A DNA stretch of 64,000 nucleotides from Mesorhizobium sp. C432A (lineage in GTDB: Bacteria > Pseudomonadota > Alphaproteobacteria > Rhizobiales > Rhizobiaceae), in NCBI RefSeq assembly GCF_030323145.1, contig NZ_CP100470.1, forward strand, positions 1,736,001 to 1,800,000, written 5' to 3'. The notes beneath the pieces are model-generated. The model worked only from the letters and a program-made list of their open reading frames with translations, made no database searches and was not told where the DNA came from. Position 1 is the first letter of the stretch. Every line of letters begins with the position of its first letter. Shown here piece by piece: positions 47,187 through 55,931 of the stretch. The position numbers and the translations under genes were made by a program.

Positions 47187-48071
47187 ATGGCAAAGACAGT
47201 GATCAAGAGCGCCGGGAAATCAGCGGCCAAGCCTGCGGCGAAAGCGGCTGCGAAGCCGGCCGCAAAGGCGGCCGTAAAGGCCGCGCCGAAGGCAGCCGCA
47301 AAGCCGGCCGCGAAAGCCGCGACGAGGCCGGCTGCCAAGAAATCCGCGCCGAAGGTCAAGGCGGCGAAAAAACCGGCGCTGAAGCTCTCGATGCTGAAGC
47401 CGAGCGTCAACAACATGACCGTCCGGGTGTTTGCCCGTGCGGCCGGGTTCGACGCCGCCGAGACCGACGCCTGGGGCCACACGCGCTCGCCCGAATATAT
47501 GGCGCGCAATCCGGCGCATCTGACGCCGATGATCGAGGACAAGGGGCTGCCGCGCGGCGTGCTCTGGGAGAGCTGTGCCATCATGCAGTATCTCGCCAAC
47601 AAGCACGGGCTGGAGAAATTCTATCCCAAGGCGCCGGCCAAGCGGGCGATGGTCGACAGCGCCATGTTCTACCTGATCGGCACGCTCTACCCGTATGTGG
47701 CGCGCGCCACCTATCCGGCGCTGGGTTTCCCGCACTATGCCGGCGAGGTCGGCCATAGCGACGCTCATCCGGAGAAGAAGTCCGAGGCGCAGAAGGCCGC
47801 CATGGCGGCGATTGCCGAGCCGCTGGAGGTGTTTCACTCCTTCTTCAGGGACGGCAAGCCGTTCATCGGCGGCAAGCACCCGTCGATCGCCGACATACGC
47901 CTGGCATCGACGCTGGAGTTCCTGGCCGTCATCGACTATGCGCTGCCCAAATGGGCCAAGGAGTATGTCGCTGCGATGGAGAAGAAACTCGGCCAGGCCT
48001 ATGCCGAGCCGGCCGGCGATGTCAGAGGCTACATTGCCTATGTGAAGTCGCAGGCCAGCGCGCAACGCTAA
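47187..48071 (+). CDS. GST-like protein fused to a histone-H1-like Lys/Ala/Pro N-terminal tail
   Basis: 294 residues. Residues 1 to about 66 are a low-complexity Lys/Ala/Pro tail made of PAAKAA-type units. The GST part begins near residue 72: thioredoxin-like half SVNNMTVRVFARAAGF, LTPMIEDKGLPRGVLWESCAIMQYLANKHG, then a helical C-terminal half with DGKPFIGGKHPSIADIRLAST. The tail resembles bacterial histone-H1-like and AlgP-like DNA-binding tails; neither GSTs at 21704 nor the family usually have it. AAGGGGAGG precedes the ATG. Its function, including DNA binding, is unproven. The coding tract for the tail is repetitive and may vary by slippage. Confidence 0.85.
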   Translation: MAKTVIKSAGKSAAKPAAKAAAKPAAKAAVKAAPKAAAKPAAKAATRPAAKKSAPKVKAAKKPALKLSMLKPSVNNMTVRVFARAAGFDAAETDAWGHTRSPEYMARNPAHLTPMIEDKGLPRGVLWESCAIMQYLANKHGLEKFYPKAPAKRAMVDSAMFYLIGTLYPYVARATYPALGFPHYAGEVGHSDAHPEKKSEAQKAAMAAIAEPLEVFHSFFRDGKPFIGGKHPSIADIRLASTLEFLAVIDYALPKWAKEYVAAMEKKLGQAYAEPAGDVRGYIAYVKSQASAQR

Positions 48072-48145
48072 GGATTCATTAACCAGAACGCTGTCTATTG
48101 AAGGCACCGCGCGACCACGGATGTACTGGCGCAAGGGTGAAGGGA

Positions 48146-48170
48146 AAGGTCGGCGCAATGCCGGCCTTTT
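48146..48170 (+). terminator. Terminator after tailed GST gene
   Basis: AAGGTCGGC(GCAAT)GCCGGCCTT, a 9-bp stem with one G-U, followed by TTGCTTTT. Confidence 0.75.
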
Positions 48171-48291
48171 GCTTTTCGCCGATGCGCCATCAGGCGCGTC
48201 TCATGCTGTAAAGTCCGACATCAGGCATATTGCCATCGTCTGCTTCGACCCTACCATCATGGTCGGCGGACGACACACGAGGAGCTTTGCG

Positions 48292-48660
48292 ATGAAGGGC
48301 GTAGCGAGAGTGTTTGCGATTGCCGGTGTTGTGTTGGTCGGAGGCTACCCGTGCAATGCCGCGCCGCTCGACACGATGGCGGAGGTCGGCGATGCCATCC
48401 AGGCGTGCTGGACGCCGCCGGCGGGTGTTGGAAATGCCAGCGTCACCTTGAGCTTCAGCTTCAAGCGCGACGGCACGCTGATCGGTCCGCCGCGGCCGAC
48501 GGCGATCAAGGTCGATGGCGATGCCGATACCAGGAAGTCATTCGTCGACGCCGCAACCACTGCCCTGCAAAAGTGCCTCCCGTTGAGCTTCTCGCCGACG
48601 CTGGCGCAAGGCGTCGCGGGCAATGTCTTCACCGTGCAATTCGCTTCGCCCAAGCAGTAG
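48292..48660 (+). CDS. Exported protein with TolA/TonB C-terminal-like domain
   Basis: 122 residues from the ATG at 48292 with ACGAGGAG upstream. The signal peptide (VARVFAIAGVVLVGGYPCNA) is followed by IQACWTPPAGVGNASVTLSFSFKRDGTLIGPPRPTAI and ATTALQKCLPLSFSPTL, which resembles the compact TonB/TolA C-terminal fold in stand-alone form. Two Cys may pair in the periplasm. Function not known. Confidence 0.7.
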   Translation: MKGVARVFAIAGVVLVGGYPCNAAPLDTMAEVGDAIQACWTPPAGVGNASVTLSFSFKRDGTLIGPPRPTAIKVDGDADTRKSFVDAATTALQKCLPLSFSPTLAQGVAGNVFTVQFASPKQ

Positions 48661-48670
48661 GCGAGCGGGC

Positions 48671-48793
48671 GAGCGTTTCACCGTTTTCACAGAAACGGCG
48701 ACCCCCTCTCTCGTTGTCTTGACGCAATTCCCAGGGGAAAGCGCTACGCGCTTTTCCCGGAAAAACGACTCACACTTTTCCTGAAGTTGCTCT
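48671..48793. repeat. Rhizobiales palindromic repeat, variant
   Basis: The left part GAGCGTTTCACCGTTTTCA...GAAACGG and the right part GCAATTCCC...TTTTCCTGAAGTTGC match the element at 50218. It contains an extra hairpin GGGGAAAGCGC(TAC)GCGCTTTTCCC. It separates the convergent genes at 48292 and 48796. Confidence 0.75.
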
Positions 48794-48795
48794 GA

Positions 48796-49011
48796 TCAGT
48801 TGTGCGGGCGTCTGATATCGACATGCCGCTGCAGTTCCGGCGTCTCGAAGACGTAGTCGGCCCAGGCGGATTCCGGAATCTGTCCGGCCAGATAGCATTC
48901 CAGCAACAGGCTCTGTTCGGGATCGAGCGCTCTCGGCGCCCGCTCATGGTCCAGCCCCAGCGAGTGGAACAGGTTCCTGGTCAGGCCAGAGACAGTGAAG
49001 TGAATAGACAT
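48796..49011 (-). CDS. Small conserved hypothetical protein
   Basis: 71 residues from the ATG at 49011 with AAAGGAG 6 bases upstream. MSIHFTVSGLTRNLFHSLGLDHERAPRALDPEQSLLLECYLAGQIPESAWADYVFETPELQRHVDIRRPHN has no TM and no named domain; the LECYLAGQIPESAW piece recalls small regulatory or adaptor proteins. The longer frame to 49176 lacks support. Confidence 0.65.
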   Translation of the reverse strand: MSIHFTVSGLTRNLFHSLGLDHERAPRALDPEQSLLLECYLAGQIPESAWADYVFETPELQRHVDIRRPHN

Positions 49012-49303
49012 CTTCGTCTCCTTTGCCCGACACAACGCGAGACACCGGAGAAAGGTTTCATCCGCAAGGGCCCGATAACGCGGGATCGATGATTGCGGCG
49101 GCCCGGGCTCGCCCGAGCCTGGCCTCGTCGCAATCTTGAAACAAAAGTGTAATAGCGAATTTACAGGAACCGGCATAATACACTCGGCATAAAATACCTG
49201 GCGGTTGCTGGCGTCTCTTGAATTAGACTTACCTCACGCATTGAGGCTCAATCGGCTGGAGCGGCGATCGGCTCCACAGGGGTACAAGGACCAGGTGTCG
49301 CCG

Positions 49304-50209
49304 ATGATGTGTTTGTGGCTTGTCGTGACCTTTGCACTGGTGTCGGCAAGCGTCCTCGGCATTTCGGCTTCCCTTGCCGATCCATGCGCCGCGCTCAGGA
49401 GCCAGCTGGCACCGTCCGGCCGCAGCGGCGGGATCAGCTCCGAGCTTGCGCAGCTGCGTCGCCAGCTTGCGGCGATCCAGGGGCTGGAGAGGCAACGCCG
49501 GTGCACGGCGCAAAGTGCGGTGGGGGGCTTCTTCAATGCTTGCGCCGACCTCGCCAAAAGCCGCACACAGGTGCAACGCCAGATCGCCGGCGCCGCGATT
49601 TCGCGCCGGGATGCGTCCGGACTGCAGGCCAGGCTCGTCGCGCTCGGCTGCACGCCCGCCGCCGGGCAACAAAGACAGCGTCCGGCTGGCGCCATGATCG
49701 GCAGCAATTCGATGCTGTTTTGCGTTCGTCTCTCCGACGGCTATTTCTTCCCGGCGCCGAAATCGCAGTTCGTGCAAGGCGGCGATGTCAAGGAGATGGT
49801 CGATCAGTGCCGCTACATCTGCGACGATGCCGGCGTCGACCTGTACACGCTCAGTGATCCAAGCCTTGAAACCGAAGAGATGGTCGCGCTCGATACGCGC
49901 ACATCCTACAAGGACCTGCCGACGGCCTTCAAATATCGCAATGATGCGAACTTCAGGGCCTGCGACCTCAAGCGCTATCACCGGCGCGTTGCCGAGCTGA
50001 GAGCGCGCACGGTGACGCCAGCCAATATGGCCAACGCGATCATTCCTTTGCCGTCAGCGAAGCCGGATCTTGGCACCGTGGCGCAACTTCTCCAGCCTGG
50101 CGCAGACGCTGCAGAGGCCAGGGGCGCCGCCCAGCGACAATCGGTCGAGCCATTGGCCGGCTCGCGGCCGGTCAGGGTGGTCGGGCCGGCTTTCTTCCCG
50201 GCGGAGTAA
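49304..50209 (+). CDS. DUF2865 domain exported protein
   Basis: 301 residues from the ATG at 49304. The N-terminal signal-type helix (CLWLVVTFALVSASVLGISASLA) is followed by coiled coil (SELAQLRRQLAAIQGLERQRRC) and the DUF2865 region FCVRLSDGYFFPAPKSQFVQGGDVKEMVDQCRYICDDAGVDLYTLSDPSLETEEMVALDT. Six or more Cys suggest periplasmic disulfides. A Rhizobiales envelope protein of unknown role. Confidence 0.8.
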   Translation: MMCLWLVVTFALVSASVLGISASLADPCAALRSQLAPSGRSGGISSELAQLRRQLAAIQGLERQRRCTAQSAVGGFFNACADLAKSRTQVQRQIAGAAISRRDASGLQARLVALGCTPAAGQQRQRPAGAMIGSNSMLFCVRLSDGYFFPAPKSQFVQGGDVKEMVDQCRYICDDAGVDLYTLSDPSLETEEMVALDTRTSYKDLPTAFKYRNDANFRACDLKRYHRRVAELRARTVTPANMANAIIPLPSAKPDLGTVAQLLQPGADAAEARGAAQRQSVEPLAGSRPVRVVGPAFFPAE

Positions 50210-50217
50210 CCTGCGCC

Positions 50218-50316
50218 TAGAGCGTTTCACCGTTTCACCGAAACGGCGAACCGCTCTATGTCTTTGTTTTACGCAATTCCGGACGGAAAACCGTTTCACA
50301 CTTTTCCTGGAATTGC
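50218..50316. repeat. Rhizobiales palindromic repeat, full element
   Basis: The left hairpin (50218-50258) has TAGAGCG/CGCTCTA outer arms and CCGTTTC/GAAACGG inner arms. The right hairpin (50273-50316) pairs GCAATTCC with GGAATTGC. This is the common tandem-hairpin intergenic element of Mesorhizobium and Bradyrhizobium. It separates two convergent genes. Confidence 0.8.
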
Positions 50317-50327
50317 ACTAGTACCAG

Positions 50328-50684
50328 CTATTCGCAAACCATCCTGTAGCGTTTGCCGGGTTCGCTGACATTCTTGCAGGTGAGCGGATTGGCCGGTTCG
50401 GAAGCCATGCTGGGAGGGCTGGACCTGACGTGCCGCCTTGGCGCAGCTATTTGTGTCGTGTGCCTGCGTGCCGCGGGCCGGTAGGGCTCCTGCGGCGGCG
50501 GCGTCGGAAACACACCGGCTGCCGCCTGCATCCGGCTGGCCTCAGTCTGCGACGGATCGCGATCCCAGACCCGCCTGATATCGAGCGGCTTCGGGATCAC
50601 CACCGTGCCGTCATAGCTGCGTGCGCAGCCGCTGCCCGCAAGCAGCGCCATGCACAGGAAACAAGGCACGATCCAACCGGTCAT
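50328..50684 (-). CDS. Proline/arginine-rich exported or lipoprotein-like hypothetical
   Basis: 118 residues from the ATG at 50684. MTGWIVPCFLCMALLAGSGCARS is a signal peptide with a lipobox-like GSGC end, though the residue at -3 is not the usual Leu. The mature part has a Pro-rich, Arg-rich linker (PTPPPQEPYRPAARRHTTQIAAPRRH) and ends with CKNVSEPGKRYRMVCE, probably a disulfide. No family known. Confidence 0.6.
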   Translation of the reverse strand: MTGWIVPCFLCMALLAGSGCARSYDGTVVIPKPLDIRRVWDRDPSQTEASRMQAAAGVFPTPPPQEPYRPAARRHTTQIAAPRRHVRSSPPSMASEPANPLTCKNVSEPGKRYRMVCE

Positions 50685-50872
50685 CAGCAACACCCCCGCC
50701 GACTTATAGCCCGGCCGGGGTTCCGCCGACAACCGGCGGAATACCGCAGGGCAATGTGGCTCTGGCCGCAGTCTGGATTGGTTATGGTTAGCGGATCATT
50801 AATGCTTCTCGGGCACATTCCGCCGGCGAACCGCTGAGGGGGTTCGGCCTTGGCTTTCGGGGTGGGAACGGG

Positions 50873-53800
50873 ATGGCTGACGGGACTGTTGGAACACGCG
50901 GCGGACGCGGTTCCCGAAAAGGGGTGGTGAACGGCGAGGATACGTCCGTCGGGGGTTCGCCCGAAGCGCTGCGCGAACTGGTCGGGGCCGGCGCCGACTG
51001 GGTCTGGGAGACCGACGCCGAGCTGCGCTTTTCCTGGCTTTCGGAGAACTACCAGGCCGCCACCGGCATCGATCCCGCCAGCATTCTTGGCCGTTTCCGC
51101 TTCGATTTCCTCAAGCAGATGGTGCACGGCAATCGACACGCCGCCGCGCATCTGGAGGATCTGCAGGCGCATCGGCCGTTTCGCGACTTTGTTTATGAGT
51201 TGAAGGGCGGCCGTCCCGGCTGCCGCTGGGTTTCGATCACCGGTTCCCCGCGGTTCGACGGCGAAGGCGAATTCATCGGCTATCGCGGCATCGGCCGCAA
51301 CGTCACGGCACTGGCCGGTGCGCTGGACGAACTGCGGCAGGACGAGAGCGATCCGCCGGCCGGCGAGGCTACGCAGCACCTCGCCGATCTCGAGCGGACA
51401 ATGGATGCCATGCATATGGGCGTCGTGGTGCTTGACGCGAAGTTCGACACGCTCATCGTCAACAAGGCCTATCGCGAGCTCTCCAGGATTCCCGACGGCG
51501 CCGTCACGGTCGGCGCGCCGTTCAGCCTGTTGATGGAACTCAACCGCCGCAACGGCATCTACGGCGATCTCGATGAACAGCAGTGGCAGCACTACCTAGC
51601 CACCCGCATCGAGGAGATCAGCGCCGGCTCGGTTGCGCCACGCGAATTTCTCCATGCCAATGGCAGGACGATGATGTTCTCCGTGACGGCGTTGTCCGGC
51701 GGCAAGCGGCTGTTGACCTACTACGACGTCTCCGAGCTCAAGCGTCGCGACGCCGAGATCGAGAGTGCCAACGCCAAAATTACGGAGACCTTCGCCAATC
51801 TTCGCACGATGGTCGACCAGATGCCGATCGGCGTGCTCGTCCTCGATGCGGAGATGCGCGCGGAGGTGATCAACCGCGCCTTCTATGATTTCTGGGAAAT
51901 CGATCCCCGACGCGCCGGCATCGGCTGCGGCTTCCGCGAACTGATGCAGGCCAGCCGCGATATGGACCCTTACGGTGCTGACGATGCCGAATGGCAGGGC
52001 CACATCGCCGAGCGCGAAGCAGAAATCTCGGCCGGCCTGGTTGGCTCCAGGCAACTGCCACGCAATGACGGCCGTACGCTGATTGCCTCGCTGGCGCCGC
52101 TCGCCGGCGGCAAAAGGCTGATCTCCTATGTCGACGTCACCAACATGAAGGATCGCGAGGCTGAACTCGCCCAAGCGCTGGAGAAATCGCGGCTGGCCGA
52201 GGCGGTGATCAACGGCGTCAAGGACCCGATCTTCGTCAAGGACGACAATCTGCGTTTCGTCTTCGTCAATGAGGCGTTTTCGGCACTGTTCGGACAGAGC
52301 CCGCAAGCGATGCTGGGCAGGCCCGGCGGCGACTTCCTCAAGCAAAAGGACGCCGCGCAATTCGAAGACAGCGAACGCGCCGTGCTGGCGACCGGCACGC
52401 CCTACGAGGTCGAGGAGACTTTCGACGCCGAGGGCGCCAGCCGCTCGCGCATCGTGCGCAAGAACCGCGTCGGCATGCCCAGCGGCCGCAACTATGTCGC
52501 CGGTTTCCTGTTCGACATCTCCGACATGAAGCGCCGCGAGACCGAAGCCGAGGACGCCCGCAAGAACCTCACCACGGTGCTGGAGTCGCTGCCGGCGGCC
52601 GTCATCATCTATGACCGCGACGACAAGTTCGTCTTTGCAAACCGCAAGCTGCAGGACACGCTGCCGGAGCTGAAACCGGCATGGCAGCCCGGCCGCAGCT
52701 TCCGCGAGGCCCTGGAACTCGGACATTCGGTCGGCTATTTCCGATCGAGCGGCGATCGAGAAATCGATAGGCTCTATGAAGGCGACCCCGATGTCTGGCT
52801 CAATGCCATCCTCGCCCGCTATCGCCTGCCCAACTCGTCCTATGAGCGCCTCAATGCGGACGGCCGCTGGTATCAGGTCTACGATATGCGCACCGAGGAC
52901 GGCACCTTCATCGGCGTGCGCGTCGACATCTCGGAGATCAAGAGCCGCGAAAAGGCGCTGCAGGAAAGCATGCGCCAGATCGACCTGTTCCGCCACGTCA
53001 TGGACGAACTGCCGGTCGCCGCCTTCATCAAGGCGCAGGATCTGAGCATGGAATTCGTCAACAAGGCCTGGTGCGCGCTGACCGGCATCCCCAAGGAGGA
53101 AGTCATCGGCCGGACCGATCTCCAGCTTTTCGGCATCGACGACGCCGAAACCTACACCCATGACGACACCGAGGTCGTCGTCACCGGCCGCGGCCGCGAG
53201 ATCGAGGAGCCCGTTACCCATCGCGACGGCACGGTGCGGCAATTGATGACGCGCAAGAGCCGGCTGGTGGCGCTCGATGGGTCGGTGCACCTTGTCGGCT
53301 CCAGCACCGACATCACCGACGTCAAGGCGCGCGAGCAGGCGCTGGAAGAGAGCATGCGCGAGAACGAGGTGTTCCGCAATCTCATCGACAACGTGCCGGT
53401 GTCGATCTACGCCAAGCGCTCCGACCTCAGGCAGTTCTACGTCAACAAGGGCTGGTGCGACCTCACCGGCCTCCGCAGGGAAGACGCGATCGGCAAGACG
53501 GACATCGAGATTTTCGGCGAAGACGGCGAAGCCTTCGTCAACAGTGATCTCGCCGTGCTGCGCACAGGCGATACACAGGAGATCGAGGAAACGGTGACGC
53601 TTGCCGACGGCAGCGTGCGCCACCAGTTCGCCCGCAAGGGCGCGATGATCGCGTCCGACGGTTCGCTCTATCTGATTGGGTCGACCACCGACATCACCGA
53701 ACTGAAGCTGCGCGAGGCCGAACTGCGCGAGGCGCGCCAGCGCGCCGTGCTGGCCGACCGCGCCAAGTCGGAATTCCTGGCCAATATGAGCCACGAGATC

Positions 53801-55435
53801 CGCACGCCGATGAACGGCGTACTCGGCATGGCCGAGTTGCTGGCCAAATCCGACCTCGATCCCAAGCAGAAGACGTTCACCGATATCATCGTCAAGTCGG
53901 GTAACGCGCTCTTGACCATCATCAACGACATACTGGACTTCTCCAAGATCGATGCCGGACAGCTGGTGCTCGACCCTGCGCCCTTCAACCTGCCCGAAGC
54001 GATCGAGGATGTGGCGACGCTGATATCGACGCGCGCCAAGGAGAAGGACCTCGAGCTCATCGTGCGCGTCGAGCCGGGCCTGGAAAGCCTGTTCGTCGGC
54101 GATGTCGGTCGCGTCAGGCAGATCGTCACCAATCTGGTCGGCAACGCGGTGAAGTTTACCGACGAAGGCCACGTGCTGGTCGACGTGACCGGACAAAGGG
54201 GGCCGACGGGGACAAAGCTTACCGTTTCGGTCACCGACACCGGCATCGGCATTCCGCAGCAGAAATTAAAGCTCGTCTTCGAAAAATTCAGTCAGGCCGA
54301 CACCTCGTCGACCAGACGCCACGAAGGCACAGGGCTCGGGCTCGCCATCACCTCGCGGCTGGTCGAGTTGATGGGCGGCGAGATCGGTGTCGAGAGCGCC
54401 GAAGGCAAGGGCTCGACCTTCTGGTTCACCGTGACATTGCCCAGGGCCGAGGAACAGACCGGACGGCGGATCATGCCGGTCGACGTGACCGGCTCACGGG
54501 TGCTGATCGTCGACGACAATGCCGTCAACCGATCGATCCTGAGCGAGCAGATGGCGTCATGGACCTTCGATTCCTGCGCCGCCGAAAGCGGACCCGAAGG
54601 GCTCAAGGTGCTGGTCGCCGCGGCTGCCTACGGCGTGCCGGTCGACTGCGTCGTGCTCGATTATCAGATGCCGGGGATGAGCGGCGCCGAAATGGCGCGC
54701 GTCGTGCGCAACACCGCAGGGCTGGCCGACACGCCGATCATCATGCTGACCTCGGTCGACCAGTCGCTCGCCAACACCAGCTATCGCGATCTCGGCATCG
54801 ACGCCCAGCTGATCAAGCCGGCGCGTTCCTCGGTGCTTCTGGAAACGCTGGTCGCCACCATCCAGCGGCACCATCACAATATCACGGACGGCCGTGTGCT
54901 GCCGGCGGCAAGCAGCGGTTCCGGCGGCGGCAGGAACGAACCGTCGCCGGCAAAGCCGCCGCTCGCTGCATCGGAACGCGCCTTGCTGCAACCGCCGCCG
55001 GTTCGTGCCCGCGCCCGGGCCGCCGGGGATGAACGCCGGCTCGACATTCTCGTTGCCGAGGACAATGAGGTGAACCAGATGGTGTTCACCCAGATAATCG
55101 GCGAAACCGGCTACAGTTTCGAAATCGTCGGCAACGGCCGCAAGGCGCTCGACGCCTTCGGCCGGCTTAATCCGCGCATGATCCTGATGGACGTCTCGAT
55201 GCCGGAGATGAACGGGCTCGAGGCCACCGCCGCAATTCGCCGGCTGGAAGAACATACGGGTATGCATATCCCGATCGTCGGCGTCACCGCGCATGCCTTG
55301 AAGGGCGACCGTGAGCGCTGCCTGGAAGCCGGCATGGACGACTATCTGCCCAAGCCGATCAGCCCCAGGGCGCTGCTCGAAAAGGTCGAGCGCTGGGTCG
55401 GCATATCAGGCGAAGCCCAACGAGACGCTGGATAG
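50873..55435 (+). CDS. Multi-PAS cytosolic hybrid sensor histidine kinase with two receiver domains
   Basis: 1520 residues, no membrane helix. About seven PAS modules in a row start near residues 30, 173, 309, 439, 566, 702 and 830; PAS6 and PAS7 are the most alike (MEFVNKAWCALTG and FYVNKGWCDLTG). PAS2 and PAS3 are of the PAS_7 type. HisKA follows with H974 ([10 protein letters not shown]), then a HATPase (DTGIGIP, GTGLGL), REC1 D1263 and REC2 D1440. The catalytic half is paralogous to the kinase at 1682-4039. No HPt. It lies just upstream of the pst operon but is not a PhoR by domain order, and a palindrome follows its stop. Confidence 0.9.
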   Translation: MADGTVGTRGGRGSRKGVVNGEDTSVGGSPEALRELVGAGADWVWETDAELRFSWLSENYQAATGIDPASILGRFRFDFLKQMVHGNRHAAAHLEDLQAHRPFRDFVYELKGGRPGCRWVSITGSPRFDGEGEFIGYRGIGRNVTALAGALDELRQDESDPPAGEATQHLADLERTMDAMHMGVVVLDAKFDTLIVNKAYRELSRIPDGAVTVGAPFSLLMELNRRNGIYGDLDEQQWQHYLATRIEEISAGSVAPREFLHANGRTMMFSVTALSGGKRLLTYYDVSELKRRDAEIESANAKITETFANLRTMVDQMPIGVLVLDAEMRAEVINRAFYDFWEIDPRRAGIGCGFRELMQASRDMDPYGADDAEWQGHIAEREAEISAGLVGSRQLPRNDGRTLIASLAPLAGGKRLISYVDVTNMKDREAELAQALEKSRLAEAVINGVKDPIFVKDDNLRFVFVNEAFSALFGQSPQAMLGRPGGDFLKQKDAAQFEDSERAVLATGTPYEVEETFDAEGASRSRIVRKNRVGMPSGRNYVAGFLFDISDMKRRETEAEDARKNLTTVLESLPAAVIIYDRDDKFVFANRKLQDTLPELKPAWQPGRSFREALELGHSVGYFRSSGDREIDRLYEGDPDVWLNAILARYRLPNSSYERLNADGRWYQVYDMRTEDGTFIGVRVDISEIKSREKALQESMRQIDLFRHVMDELPVAAFIKAQDLSMEFVNKAWCALTGIPKEEVIGRTDLQLFGIDDAETYTHDDTEVVVTGRGREIEEPVTHRDGTVRQLMTRKSRLVALDGSVHLVGSSTDITDVKAREQALEESMRENEVFRNLIDNVPVSIYAKRSDLRQFYVNKGWCDLTGLRREDAIGKTDIEIFGEDGEAFVNSDLAVLRTGDTQEIEETVTLADGSVRHQFARKGAMIASDGSLYLIGSTTDITELKLREAELREARQRAVLADRAKSEFLANMSHEIRTPMNGVLGMAELLAKSDLDPKQKTFTDIIVKSGNALLTIINDILDFSKIDAGQLVLDPAPFNLPEAIEDVATLISTRAKEKDLELIVRVEPGLESLFVGDVGRVRQIVTNLVGNAVKFTDEGHVLVDVTGQRGPTGTKLTVSVTDTGIGIPQQKLKLVFEKFSQADTSSTRRHEGTGLGLAITSRLVELMGGEIGVESAEGKGSTFWFTVTLPRAEEQTGRRIMPVDVTGSRVLIVDDNAVNRSILSEQMASWTFDSCAAESGPEGLKVLVAAAAYGVPVDCVVLDYQMPGMSGAEMARVVRNTAGLADTPIIMLTSVDQSLANTSYRDLGIDAQLIKPARSSVLLETLVATIQRHHHNITDGRVLPAASSGSGGGRNEPSPAKPPLAASERALLQPPPVRARARAAGDERRLDILVAEDNEVNQMVFTQIIGETGYSFEIVGNGRKALDAFGRLNPRMILMDVSMPEMNGLEATAAIRRLEEHTGMHIPIVGVTAHALKGDRERCLEAGMDDYLPKPISPRALLEKVERWVGISGEAQRDAG

Positions 55436-55480
55436 CAACCTGCGGCGCCGCCGGGATTCGGCCGCGCCGCAACAGCCAAG

Positions 55481-55504
55481 GATATGGTGCGATCGCACCA
55501 TATC
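55481..55504. promoter_or_regulatory. Perfect 24-bp palindrome after the PAS kinase gene
   Basis: GATATGGTGCGA is followed at once by its exact reverse complement TCGCACCATATC. No T-run follows, so a simple terminator is unlikely; a dimeric protein-binding site or cruciform is possible. 46 bases separate it from the kinase stop. Confidence 0.6.
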
Positions 55505-55823
55505 AAAGCTGGCGCCCAGTCAGGACAATGGTCGCAACGAAACCGCTCATTCAGTTACGGGCGGGAGCAAGCGACCGCCGACAAGAAACAGCGTCGAATC
55601 TACCCCAACGGACCTGTTTTTGGCGATGGCTCGGCCAAGATTCGCTCTGGTCACGGGCAACGCGCTCCCGTCCGGTTTTTCTTTCTCGGCATCGCGGCCT
55701 GCGGTGTGCCGGGACTTGATGCCAGCACGAATTGCGCAAGCGTCTGATTCCAGCGGCAACTTCCATTCCCACAAACCGGCTTAAAGGGTGCGGCCCACAA
55801 GACGTCTGTGCGACGTTACCGGG
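55505..55823. other. Non-coding spacer upstream of pstS
   Basis: No frame with a family match, no tRNA and no obvious repeat in this stretch of about 320 bases. Overlapping open frames on both strands have no start-site support. It may include the far-upstream part of the pst promoter. Confidence 0.5.
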
Positions 55824-55852
55824 CTGACACGAAACTGTCATGCGACTGTAAT
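55824..55852 (+). promoter_or_regulatory. Pho box with three tandem half-sites
   Basis: CTGACAC-GAAA-CTGTCAT-GCGA-CTGTAAT, half-sites at 55824, 55835 and 55846, exactly 11 bp apart. The last two match the rhizobial Pho box CTGTCAT-N4-CTGTNAT. It is 80 bases upstream of the pstS ATG and should bind PhoB, encoded as the last gene of this operon. Confidence 0.88.
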
Positions 55853-55931
55853 AATCGAAGGCTATTGGCCTCAGCGGGCGCCGGTTTGAAGAGGGCGCCA
55901 AGAGACCATCTTCCGAACAGGAGCAGGCCAC

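Noticed and set aside
51596..54196. 866-codon open frame on the minus strand opposite the PAS kinase
   Set aside because: It is a third-position shadow of a high-GC gene: His/Asp/Gln-rich composition, no domains, no ribosome-binding site. The plus-strand kinase is certain.
50873..55435. PhoR for the adjacent pst-pho operon
   Set aside because: The protein has no membrane segment, has two receiver domains and about seven PAS modules; PhoR has one PAS and no receiver.
55311..55784. Open frames in the pstS upstream spacer
   Set aside because: Overlapping frames on both strands without ribosome-binding sites or domain similarity.
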